The translations under genes were made by a program, and so were the position numbers. Positions 54,650-64,000 of a stretch of DNA of 64,000 nucleotides are shown piece after piece. This DNA is from Sophora flavescens (Eukaryota > Streptophyta > Magnoliopsida > Fabales > Fabaceae): the NCBI GenBank assembly GCA_030762895.1, contig CM061063.1, positions 217,474,103 to 217,538,102 on the forward strand. Reading direction: 5' to 3'. The notes beneath the pieces were generated by a model. The model was not told the origin of the DNA and ran no database searches. It saw only the letters and a list, made by a program, of their open reading frames with translations. How positions within the stretch are numbered: position 1 is the stretch's first letter; the number at the start of each line of letters is the position of its first letter.

Positions 54650-57327
54650 TTGTCCTCGAAATTACGAACCTTGAAATAACTCAGGGTATAGCAATTTCAT
54701 CTTGTCCTCGATTCCCCAAGTATCTTCTCCGGTTGCACCATTCCAGATGACCTTGACTAACGGAATTTGTTTACCTCTGAGCTGCTTCGTATCTTATCCG
54801 CGATTCAGACAAGCGAAGTCTCAAAAGACAAGTTCTATTTTAATTGTACATTATCGGGCTCAATTATATGAGATGGATCATGAACATATTTTCTCAGTTG
54901 TGAAACATGGAAATCATCGTGAATATTGGAAAGAAAATATGGCAAGGAAATTTTATAGGCTACTGGACCTACACGATGAAGGATTTGGTAGGGTCCCATG
55001 AATTTGGGAGTGAGCTTTCTGGATTTAATTACTCTGCCAATCCCAGTCGTAGGCGTGACTCTCAAAAACAAATGCTCGCCTTCCTCAAACTCAAGAGGTC
55101 GTCGTCTCTTGTCAGCATAACTCTTCTGTCGACTTTGAGTTGTTCGTGTTTTCTCCTGAATCATCTTTACCTTTTCTGTTGTCTGCTGCACAATCTCTGG
55201 TCCTAACAAAAAACTTTCTCCATCCTAGTACCAAAATAGAGGTGTTCTGCACCATCTACCATATAGAGCTTCATAAGGCGCCATTCCTATGCTTGAATGG
55301 AAATTGTTGTTGTAAGTGAACTCTATCAGTGGTAGAAATTCGTCCCAGTTCCCAGTGTCTTCCATCACACACGCTCTCAGCAAATCTTCCAGTGACTAAA
55401 TCGTCCTTTCTGATTGTCCATCAGTTTGTGGATGAAAGGTAGAACTCGGTTTGAGTTTCGTTCCCAATGAGATTGTAGTCCTTTACAGAACTCTGACGTA
55501 AACCTCGGATCACGATTCGAAATGATACTCGAAGGTATACCATGCAATATGACAATCTCATCAATATACAACTAAGTCAACCTTTTTATCGGGTACTTCA
55601 TACTCATAGGTAAGAAGCGAGTTGACTTGGTCAGTCGATCCACTATTACCCATATAGCCTCATGTCCCTTCCGAGTCCTTGGCAAGCTGGTCACAAAGTC
55701 CATTGAAATACCATCCCATTTCCATTTTGGAATGTCTAAAGATTGTAGCATCCCAGCTGGCGTTTGTTGTTCAATCTTAGCCTTCTGACATACTAGATAC
55801 GAAGCAACGTATTCCATTACGTCCGTCTTCATTCCATACCACCAGTTTAACTTATTGAGGTCTTGATACATCTTCGTGGCTCCTGGATGCAAACTCAACT
55901 TACTCTTGTGAGCCTCCTCCAGAATCAACTTTCTAAGATCAGTATCATCTGGCACACAAGTCCTTTCACCGAACCTCAAAATTCCATATGTTCCTTCCTT
56001 GAACTCTGACAATGCTCCTTGTCGCACTAGTTCTCTTTCTCCTTGTAGGTAATGATCGCTCCCTTGCTTTTCTCTTATTTGATCCCAATCCATTGGACAC
56101 CATGATCCTTCCTAAACAAAGCTTTCCTGGAAACATTTCAACTGACAAACTCAGATCCCGGAATTGTCCCAACAATTCCTTCTCTCTAACCATCATCACT
56201 AACGCATGTATTGACTTTCTGCTTAGAGCATCAGCCACTACATTTTCCTTCCTAGGGTGATAATGTAGTTGGAAATCATTATCCTTCAAGAATTCCAACC
56301 AACGCCTCTGCTACATGTTCAACTCCTTTTGGTCGAACAGATACTTCAAACTTTTGTGATCGCTGAAGACATTGTATGTGGCTCCATACAAATAATGCCT
56401 CCAGATTTTCAATGTAAAGACCACTGCCGCTAACTCCAAGTCTTGCGTAAGGTAATTCCTTTCATGAATCTTCAACTGCCTCGAAGCATACGCTACAACT
56501 TTCTGGTTCTGCATCAGCACACAGCCTAACCCTTGATGTGAAGCGTCACAATAAACCTCAAAAGGTTCCTTGGGATCAGGTAATATCAACACAGGTGAAG
56601 TTGTCAACCTATTCTTCAGCTCTTGGAAACTTTCTTCACATGCTTCCATCCAGGTAAATGCTTGATCCTTCTGAGTTAACTGGGTAAGGGGTCCTACTAT
56701 CTTGGAAAATCCTTCAATGAATCTCCTGTAGTATCCAGCTAAACCCACAAAACTACGGATCTCTGTTGCCGTTGTTGGCCTTTCCCATTTCAAAACAGCT
56801 TCCACTTTTGACGGGTCCACTGCAATTCCTTCACGCGATATGACATGACACAAGAATTGAACTTGGTCCAACCAAAATTCACATTTTTCCAGTTTCCTGT
56901 AAAGTTGCTTCTCTCTCAAGGTTTGAAGAACGATGCTGAGATGTTTGGCATGTTTTTCCTTGTTTGGGGAATAGATTAGAATGTCATCGATGAAGACAAT
57001 GACAAATTGATCTAAGTAAGGATGAAAGATCCTATTCATGTAATCCATGAATATTGCAGGAGCATTCATCACTCCAAACGACATCACCAGATACTCATAA
57101 TGCCCATAGCGTGTTCGAAACACGGTCTTAGGAATATCCTCTTCCTTCACACGGATTTGATGGTAGCCTGACCGTAAATATATCTTTGAGAAAACGGTTG
57201 CTCCACGTAACTGATCCATTAGATCATCTATCCTTGTAAGCGGATACTTGTTCTTGATCGTTACCTTGTTCAACCTACGGAAATCCACACATAATCGAGG
57301 GGTTCCATCCTTCTTTTTCACTAACAA
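54650..57327 (-). pseudogene. pol of element G: RT, RNase H, integrase, chromodomain, with stops
   Basis: RT (57327-56311) opens LVKKKDGTPRLCVDFRRLN, has VFIDDILIYSPNKEKHA (the FIDD box) and EIRSFVGLAGYYRRFI. In SKIYLRSGYHQ the first catalytic Asp is Tyr. RNase H (to about 56100) has YCDASHQGLG and VADALSRKS, broken by a stop after ELNM and a frameshift near 56080. Integrase (56093-55377) has AHKSKLSLHPG, but the first Cys of the CxxC pair is Tyr (SYLVCQKAK). MDFVTSLPR and SNRDPRFTSEF are present, and the third acidic region is frameshifted. The GPY module KFMGPYQILHRVGPVAYKI (55209-54835) is intact. The chromodomain region at 54650-54830 has several stops. It is a dead polyprotein. Confidence 0.9.
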
Positions 57328-57339
57328 GACTAGGGCTCA

Positions 57340-58269
57340 CTATGGAGACTTACCGGGTCTAATGAATTTCTTTCTCATCAGCTCCTCAAATTGTTCCTTC
57401 AAGGTTTCCAGCTCCGATGGCGACATAAAGTATGGTGCCATAGAGATTGGCCCAGTGCCTAGAACCAGATCAATCGCGAACTCGATATCTCGAACAAGCG
57501 GTAGTCCAGGTACATCTTCAGGAAATACTTCCGAAAACTTATTGAAGACAGGGATGGACTCTAAGTCTAACTCGTTCTTAACATCTAAGGAAAACAGCAG
57601 TATGTATCCTTGTGCCCCCTCTTTCAAAGAAGCCCTTACATGACTAGCAGATAACAATCCAGAAATCTCATCCCTAAAAACTAAGGTATTCTGAGAACAA
57701 TCTATTAAGATATGGTTGGAAGATAGCCAATCAATGCCTAAAATTATATCTAACTGAATTAAAGGCAAACAGATCAGGTCTACAAGAAAATGTCTATCTT
57801 GGACAATGATAGAACAGTTCAAACACACAGAATTTATAGTAATTGGCTCAGCAGTTGGGGTTGAAACAATCAGGTTACATGGTAAGGAAGAAATAGGCAA
57901 ACTTAGAAGTTTCACATGATCCAGTGAAATGAAAGAATGTGTTGCACCCGAATCGAAAAGTACAGTTAAAAAATTACCATCTATGTCACACTTACCCTGC
58001 ACAAGACCGCTAGAGTTTAATGCCTCAGCTCCACTTATCGTATACACCCTTCCTTTTGCAGTAGGCTTGTTGGCCCTGGTGTGGTTGACAGCTGGCTCAC
58101 GCTTTTGTGCTCTGCAGTCTTTAGCCAAGTGACCCAAACAATCACAGTTGAAACATCGTGTCCCTCTCATCGGGCAAGTGTTAGCCAGGTGGTTAGGATC
58201 TCCACACTTAAAACACTTCTTCTCTTGGCCTTTATTTTGGCTCCTCTGACCTCCAGTCCCAGTCCCCAA
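57340..58269 (-). pseudogene. Zinc knuckles, protease and start of RT, element G
   Basis: 309 codons. Two CCHC knuckles: CFKCGDPNHLANTC and CFNCDCLGHLAKDC. The aspartic protease has VLFDSGATHSFIS (active-site D) and LIQLDIILGIDWLSSNH. RT begins FSEVFPEDVPGLPLVRDIEF. It ends at a stop after FIRPGKSP, thirteen bases before the RT frame resumes at 57327, so a single nonsense or short frameshift parts them. Confidence 0.88.
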
Positions 58270-58412
58270 AGTACCGGAACGATGTTGCTGTTACCTTTGA
58301 TTGTTGTTGGGTGATTGGTAGTATGGCTTCCTCGGGTTCTGCTTCCATTTCTGGTTCTACCCTTGAAATTGGCTCTTAGGACGAGAGGGTCCCCAGCATT
58401 CCCTTTGGTGTC

Positions 58413-59115
58413 TCATCCTTTCCGCATTAGCTCTACTTTTATGTACTTTTCCACTAAGTCTTTGAAGTTCTTGATTTCCAGTGGTAGCACTGACTCCTTG
58501 ATTTCAAATCGCAGTCTGCCTTCGAACTTCTCACACTTCCATTCTTCGCTTGGGTTGTTCTGAAAGAAGTAAAAATATTTGGCAAGTGATTCAAATCTTG
58601 CCGCATATTCCCCCAAAGTCAGGTATCGTTGATGTAAACTCAAGAAATCTTGTCCCTTCTCATTCTGAGTACTCTGAGGAAAGTATTTATCCAGAAACTT
58701 GTTGCGAAATACTCCCCAGGTGATTGCTTGGTGCTCTTCCTTTAAAAGTTGTCTGGTGCATTTCCACCGGTACTCAGCATCTCCTACCAATTGGAAAATT
58801 GCATAGGGCACCTTTGCTTCCTCAGGTGTATGAACTAGCTCAAAGATCTTTTCCAACTCCTGGATCCACAGATCAGCCTTCGTAGGATCCATGTCTCCAT
58901 CAAACTGTGACAGATTATGACATCTGAAAGCATTCAAATGCTTTCCCTCAGATGCTTGTTCAGCCCTCCGCTGCTCCTGTTGGTTCTGGACAGCCATCGT
59001 AGCAGTCTGAAAAGCAATTGTCGCAGCCACATCAGCCATTGCCTAGGCGGCGAAGTCCATCCCGCTATTGCCTCTACCACTATCTCCACACCCGCGCGCA
59101 CCTCCTGGTTCCATA
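58413..59115 (-). pseudogene. gag of element G
   Basis: From ATG at about 59115 (MEPGGARG) with a TAG just before AMADVAATIAFQ, then 208 open codons: CHNLSQFDGDMDPTKADLWI, VPYAIFQLVGDAEYRWKCTR, VFRNKFLDKYFPQSTQNEKG and LTLGEYAARFESLAKYFYFF, the standard gag boxes. It stops after KVELMRKG, then about 140 bp on the knuckles follow in another frame. The stub at 34495-34643 is the same N-terminus. Confidence 0.87.
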
Positions 59116-59283
59116 CTGACCTATAAGACACAATCAGTGAGATGGTAACCAGAAAAAGAAAATCTAACCCAACAATTATTACACATTACTCCTAAGAAGT
59201 AATTCAATCAAGTCTTAATCAGAGAACACACAACATCAACTCAACAGACCTAAACCTCAAAGATTCCCGAAAGACTTGACCAG

Positions 59284-59295
59284 CTCCGATACCAC
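59284..59295 (-). other. Primer binding site of element G, initiator tRNA-Met type
   Basis: Plus strand GCTCCGATACCA, one base off the usual complement of TGGTATCAGAGC, close to the LTR at 59300. Confidence 0.7.
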
Positions 59296-59299
59296 TGAT

Positions 59300-61264
59300 T
59301 GTGATGCCCTGAACTGGGGCGTCACTTTGTTACCCATTATGAAAAATAAAATAATTAAATTGCTGGTTACTTCCGGTAAATGATATTTTCTTAATAAGTG
59401 AGTATTCTAAAAAACAAGGGTAAGTGATGAACACTCAACATGAAATGTAAACATGATATAAATATATATAATCTATCCCAGTGGGATTCAGAGTTTAGTA
59501 CTGAAACTAGGGCCTGATCAGGATGGCAATTAATAACAGAGTTACAGAACATAATGTTAACAGCTATAAACTAAGTAAAGCAAAATAGGGGGAGGGTCTG
59601 GAACCACACATCAAAAGGGGGGGCCCAGACTGACCACAAAATATACACCCAAGCTGGCCACTACTAACATCTAAAAGGAAGACTCACCACGAACACTCCT
59701 ACAAGAAGAGACCACGGGTGATGGGTCCACGATGTCACCGCCCTCATCAAGATCATCGTCGTGATCCAAGACGTGGTACACGGGCTCATCCTCCAGGTAC
59801 TCCTCAGGGTCCTCCTCCGGGTCCTCCTCAATCGGTCAAGCCGGCTCGACTCCAGGTAATGGTACCCCTAGAGGAGGGTGCTCATGTAGCTGTCCATTCA
59901 TCTGTAGAACATGTAAGTAGTACCAAGGTGGTGGGAGAGCAATCCTCCTCGTCTCAACCAAATTGATTCTTCTCAGGTGGTTATCGGCCTGGTGGTATCG
60001 GCCCTCCGGGAGCGATCCCCTCGGAGGTAATGATGCGAAAAGGGTTAAGAGATGCCCCCGCGTCGACACCGCCCGCCGAGAATAGGCGAAACAAAAAGAG
60101 GGAGAAAAAGAAAAAGCCAAATGGTGAGAAAAGTGAAACTTAACTTCCCAACAAATGTATTAAGGGCGCATTTGAAAATAGTTCCAACCTCACAGTTTGG
60201 CCCGTATGGATATTTAAACTTTCCAAGACTTTAGATTTAAGATCAATAGGTATCTAGAAGCTAAAATACATGATCATCTTTCTAAAAAGTTGAAACAAAA
60301 CTTCCTAGGCCACTAATACATTGTTTCAGCCATCCTTGGAAAAATAGGTTAGAGATGTTTGTTTGATACAAGCTCTTAGAATATGAAAGTAGAAATTGGT
60401 TTCAACTCAAAAGGATTTTTCTACCAATTTCTAGAGTTTTAGAAGTTAAAAGAGCTTTATGAACTTTTTAAGAAAACATAGAGTATACTCATGGAATAAG
60501 TGAAAAACATGCAAGAGAAGAGTATGAGGGGGTCACCCTTGAAACTAGAAAGAAAAAGTATCAAGAACTTGAAGCTTGAAACTAAGTAAAAATGGAAACT
60601 TTAAGTGTTAGAAACTTAAAAATGAGAAAGTGAAGAAGTATGAAATTGATGAAGAGAAAATGAAATGAGTATTTATATAGGGAGGGGTGAGATTGGCGTG
60701 TAAGTGAAGGGGATGACAAGTCTTGATGGCCAAGTTTTGGCTTATGCCTTGTTTTGTTGAAGAAGAGAGAGAAAAATGGGTTTTTAGAATATAGTATGAT
60801 ATAATTTGAAAAGTGTGATGATTAAACTTTTGGAATGTGTCATAACCCATGTCCATCACATCCCATCAAGTCAATTCACTTCTTTTGGGCTCCCTTTTCT
60901 GCTCCATTGCGTATCCGGTTCAAGTTTCCGATCGTATTTCGCTCGGATTAAATATTATATTTTATTTCCGAACTCAATTTTTTGAAAATTTCCGATATCA
61001 TACAAAACATCACAAAAACACTAACCGTTTCGTTCACGGTTTAAAATTAGATTTTCTGCTTAATAAACTTGTACCAGCAGTGAAAATTCAGACCGGCTTT
61101 CGTCTGAATTTTCAACCGAAAATTTAACCGTGACTTCCTACGATAAAAGAACATAAGAAAATGATTTTAGTTTATTTAAAATCGCTCTCTGGATTTTATC
61201 AAAAATTAATACATATACACATGTATTTATTACTACAGAATGACACAGAAATTGGAGCGTTACA
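59300..61264 (-). repeat. LTR 3 of the composite E/G element, internally deleted
   Basis: TGTGATGCCC to GCGTTACA, 1965 bp instead of about 4507. The left part matches 34727-35400 and the right part matches 53560-54626. Between them is unrelated filler (59960-60205). The minisatellite and nearly all the 144-bp array are gone. TATATAAATA on the minus strand at about 60671-60681 is a clear TATA box. Confidence 0.87.
59960..60205. other. GC-rich filler at the LTR 3 deletion junction
   Basis: About 245 bp with no match in LTR 1 or LTR 2. It includes a GC-rich run (CCCTCCGGGAGCGATCCCCT) and an A-rich run. Origin unknown. Confidence 0.6.
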
Positions 61265-61380
61265 AGGTTTAGGGCAAATGGTTTAGTTAAGGCCCTAGGA
61301 TTTTATTCGAGAGTGTTTAGGTAGTTCCTCACTTAAAGAACACCATGAATCTGCCCAGTACATTACGGTTAGCTCCAAGA

Positions 61381-61571
61381 GCACGGTCGTCCTGAACAGG
61401 GAGCACGGTCGTCCTCCCAGTTTGAATTCTGGTAGATGGTCGCGCTTTAAGCATGATCGTGCCGAACAAGAGCACGACTGTGCATCTGGGCATGATTGTT
61501 CATAAAAATAAGCACGATCGTGCTTCAATTAAATGGAAGCACGCACGTGCATAGGGTAAGCACGCCCGTGC
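61381..61571. repeat. GCAC-N4-GTGC palindrome array in the element H LTR
   Basis: AGCACGATCGTGCT at 61511, AGCACGCCCGTGCT at 61559, GCACGCACGTGC at 61539, plus GCATGATCGTGC, GCACGACTGTGC and two GCACGGTCGTCC copies. About eight dyads in 190 bp. Confidence 0.85.
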
Positions 61572-62289
61572 TCCCCCTCCTGTACAGAATCCGAGATTAA
61601 AGGTTTTAAAGGGTGTTTCACCCCAAATGTCGCCAATAATGAAATAAGACACCAATCGAATGAAGACAGTAAGATAACTTAATTAAAGACTAAATAAGAT
61701 GAAACAAGAATTACTAGTTGGTTAAGCCGGTGCCCAACGGATTGCCGCACGTTGATAAGCTTTGGTGCTTTTTGGCCAAATTGGCTTCGATGATTTTTGG
61801 TTGAGTTGTTGATAAGTTGAACCTTGGTGCTTTTTGGCCAAGGGGGGCCTTTACTCATAAGGGTTAAGGTGTTGATGTTTATAATGAGTCTTAGGTGCTT
61901 ATTGGCCCAAGCGAAGGAGGTGGTTGCCCTTGTTTGTTGTTGTGCTCATGCATCACGCATTGGAGTTGTTAGTGGGGGAAGATCAACATAAGGGAGGTCG
62001 TCCTAGAGTACGGCGATCTGGTCGTCAGCGGGTGGTTCACCCAGCGTTTGATGGACCGTGCGCCCCCGTGGTGGCACGTCGTAGAGTATGGTGCGTCGGC
62101 TATCCAACGGGTTCACTCATGGTTTGATGAACTGCCGGCGTTGGTGCTTTTTGGCTAATGTGGCTATGTAACTCCATAGTTGCCTTACTGAGATAGTTTA
62201 GATCCACACGCATAATGGAGTAGCGGAGTAGGGTTGCACCGCATAGCATATGCTGGTTGAAATGACATGATGATTTGAATGTATATGCT

Positions 62290-62291
<2 letters not shown>

Positions 62292-62341
<50 letters not shown>
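62292..62341. repeat. (TA)n microsatellite
   Basis: About 24 TA dinucleotides in the element H LTR. Confidence 0.96.
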
Positions 62342-62346
<5 letters not shown>

Positions 62347-62827
62347 ATATTGCTATGCCATGCTATGATGTATGATCATCTTATTTACTATCTCCATGCC
62401 GATGTGTTTACATGTTTTCTTACTCCCCGTTTTCTCTGTTTCTGTTTTGGTATGTATCTCTTTATGCAAAGGATGGTGAGCAGCCAGTGGAGGAATGACT
62501 CCGAGGAGCCGCGACTCTAGTTAGGATTTTCAGTAGTTATAGTTGTTATTAGTTTAGTTGTTTCAGTTTGTATTCCGTGGATTTTATTCCGGAACGGTTA
62601 TACCAGCTTTGCATGTGACATCGGGGTTGGGTTATGTTTATGCTTATGTTTTATGTTCCTTTTTTTTTTCCATTTTAAAAACTATGTTTCTTTCCGTGTT
62701 GTTGAGACGTTACAATGTGGTGCTTTCTATCCAGTTTTGATTTTATAAAATAAATGCATGTTTTTACTTATATCTTTTATATAAATGTTTTATAATTAAC
62801 ATGCGGGGTAGAGGGTGTCACATTTAG

Positions 62828-62842
62828 TGGTATCAGAGCAGG
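62828..62842 (+). other. Primer binding site of element H, initiator tRNA-Met
   Basis: TGGTATCAGAGCAGG, five bases after the LTR. Confidence 0.88.
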
Positions 62843-63008
62843 TTTGTCCTATCAGACCTTGGTATGAGTCTGTTGTGAGTCTGTTGTGTGATCTTGTTTG
62901 AATTGTCTATGCTTGTTATAGAAAACGATGCTTATAGTTATGAGGCTATTGTTTTTTCCTGCTTAAGTTCTCTGTATTTAATGGTTGTTTTGGACATGTA
63001 CAGGAACT

Positions 63009-64000
63009 CATGCCAGGAAGAGGCAGATCAGGCAATCACTGACGCGTTGGCACTCATTGCCAATGCCATAGGGCAAGTCCAGAACAACAACAACGGAGGA
63101 CTAGCTGAGTTTCAGGGTCTTGACAAGTTCCAGCGGAATAATCCGCCATCTTTCAGAGGAGCTTATGACCCCGAGGGTACTCTGTTGTGGATGAGGGAGA
63201 TAGAGAAGATCTTCCGAGTCATGGATTGGAATGATCAACAGCAGGTTATCTTCGCCACGTTTATGCTCACAGAGGAGGCTGAGCACTGGTGGGAGAACTG
63301 CCATCAGAGGATGGTGACTGAGGTTACGGCGGTCACGTGGTCCGTTTTCAGAGAGAGTTCTTAGAGAAGTATTTTCCTGCGGCATGAAGAACGTGTAGAA
63401 GGACAAGGGCGAGCCGCGTTACGCTCCAGCCGACCGGGATTTCAAATAGAGTGGCAGGAAGCCACTAATTTCTTATGATAGGTCCAGGGGTGGGACCTCT
63501 AATGCCCCTAGGCCCATGAAGTGCGCAAGTGCGGCACACCAAATCACTTCACTACCTAGTGCAAGGAATCAGACGTCATCTGCTTTAGGTGTGGCATGCC
63601 TGGCCACATCAGTCGGGGTTGTGAAGTGTAGGATCTTTGAGGCTACCACCTACAAGTCCAGAGTGGCCAGTTTCAGGAATTCGGATAGCCAGGGCGGCAT
63701 GAAGACCGAGTAGAAGGACAAGGGCAAGCAGCGTTACGCTCCAGCCGGTCGGGATTTCAAACAGAGTGGCAGGAAGCCACTGCTTTCTTATGATAGGTCT
63801 AGGGGTGGGACCTCTAATGCCCCTAGGCCCATGAAGTGCGGCAAGTACGGCACACCAAATCACTTCACTACCTAGTGCAAGGAATCAGACGTCATCTGCT
63901 TTAGGTGTGGCAAGCCTGGCCACATCAGTCGGGATTGTAGAGGAGCGAAGTCAGAACCTCCAAGTGCGACACCCCTTCTAGGGTCATCACATAGTTACCC
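63009..64000 (+). pseudogene. gag of element H, frameshifted, with duplicated knuckle region
   Basis: ATG at 63009 gives MPGRGRSGNH then a stop. The neighbouring frame carries ITDALALIANAIGQVQ, FQGLDKFQRNNPPSFRGAYD, LLWMREIEKIFRVMDW and EEAEHWWENCHQRM, the gag core. Another shift after TWSVFRESS is followed by REVFSC in place of LEKYFPA. A deletion then joins a knuckle segment that is present twice (63379-63630 and 63694-63945). The second copy reads CGKYGTPNHFTT, a stop, then CFRCGKPGHISRDC. The window ends soon after. Confidence 0.82.
63379..63945 (+). repeat. Direct duplication of the zinc-knuckle segment, element H gag
   Basis: Two copies about 315 bp apart, both starting GCGGCATGAAGA and running through GGCCACATCAGTCGG. 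They differ at about a dozen positions, including single-base losses in the first. Confidence 0.9.

Larger units (their letters stand above)
61265..62822 (+). repeat. Truncated 5' LTR of element H
   Basis: Ends GAGGGTGTCACA just before a PBS. The left end abuts LTR 3 of the composite without TG, so it is cut. It holds a GCACGATCGTGC-type palindrome array (61381-61571), four TTGGTGCTTTTTGGCCAA-like words (about 61768, 61828, 61888 and 62140) and a TA repeat. Confidence 0.75.

Noticed and set aside
25352..61269. A 5-bp target duplication for the whole composite
   Set aside because: TTACC on the left and AGGTT on the right do not match directly.
62275..62520. 81-codon ORF in the H LTR
   Set aside because: It reads through the TA microsatellite.
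1..64000. tRNA, rRNA or other RNA genes
   Set aside because: I saw only PBS stretches complementary to tRNA ends, no full cloverleaf or rRNA sequence. A tRNAscan or Rfam run would settle it.

Overview
This is a eudicot plant nuclear window, possibly from a legume (a weak inference from overall texture). It is built almost entirely of nested LTR retrotransposons. I see no bacterial, organellar or viral genes. Host-derived coding sequence is limited to a decayed B3-domain (REM-type) gene fragment at about 2804-3302 (+) and a pentatricopeptide-repeat (PPR) gene at 19887-21341 (-). The PPR gene itself has an in-frame stop just before a PPR-like C-terminal tail.

Layout. 1-2160: decayed Ty3/gypsy interior, primer binding site (PBS) and probable LTR on the minus strand. 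2804-3302: B3 remnant. 3641-3893: a MITE. 5531-11027: complete non-autonomous LTR element A (minus, TSD TTTAG) with one 448-codon ORF. 11065-11804: Mutator-like element with long terminal inverted repeats and a 9-bp TSD. 11864-19300: complete element C (minus, TSD CTTGT) carrying only gag-protease. Removing A, the MULE and C rejoins ordinary flanking DNA between the B3 remnant and the PPR gene. About 22250-23775: a probable solo or decayed LTR with an array of CAATCGATTG palindromes. 24768-25307: a short retroelement-like ORF.

25357-61264 is one composite minus-strand Ty3/gypsy structure with three LTRs of the same roughly 4.5-kb family (here E/G) and two interiors. The first interior is almost all deleted and holds element D (28043-34494, another gag-protease-only element) plus a gag stub. 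The middle LTR is split by element F (35742-51129, plus, TSD TATCA, two 3378-bp LTRs, chromovirus-like). F has a pol deletion and carries element B (39991-45388, a second copy of family A) in its gag. The second interior (54627-59299) is a nearly full but stop-ridden gag-pol. 61265-64000 is a truncated LTR, PBS and gag of a further chromovirus-like element H (plus).

A, C and D look like one Athila/Tat-lineage group. They share a PPT of the form AAGYTTGGGGTRATT and a conserved AAATTATTCAAGAG block near the PPT-proximal interior. A, B and C have a tRNA-Asp-type PBS; that of D is variant. None encodes reverse transcriptase or integrase, so they must be mobilised in trans. The most unusual signal is in the LTRs. 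Most LTR families here carry arrays of short GC-rich or AT-rich palindromes. A 62-bp unit containing TCACGGCCGTGA is shared between families A and C and also occurs as a four-copy array inside the interior of C. Families E and F share a different, roughly 144-bp tandem repeat in their LTRs.
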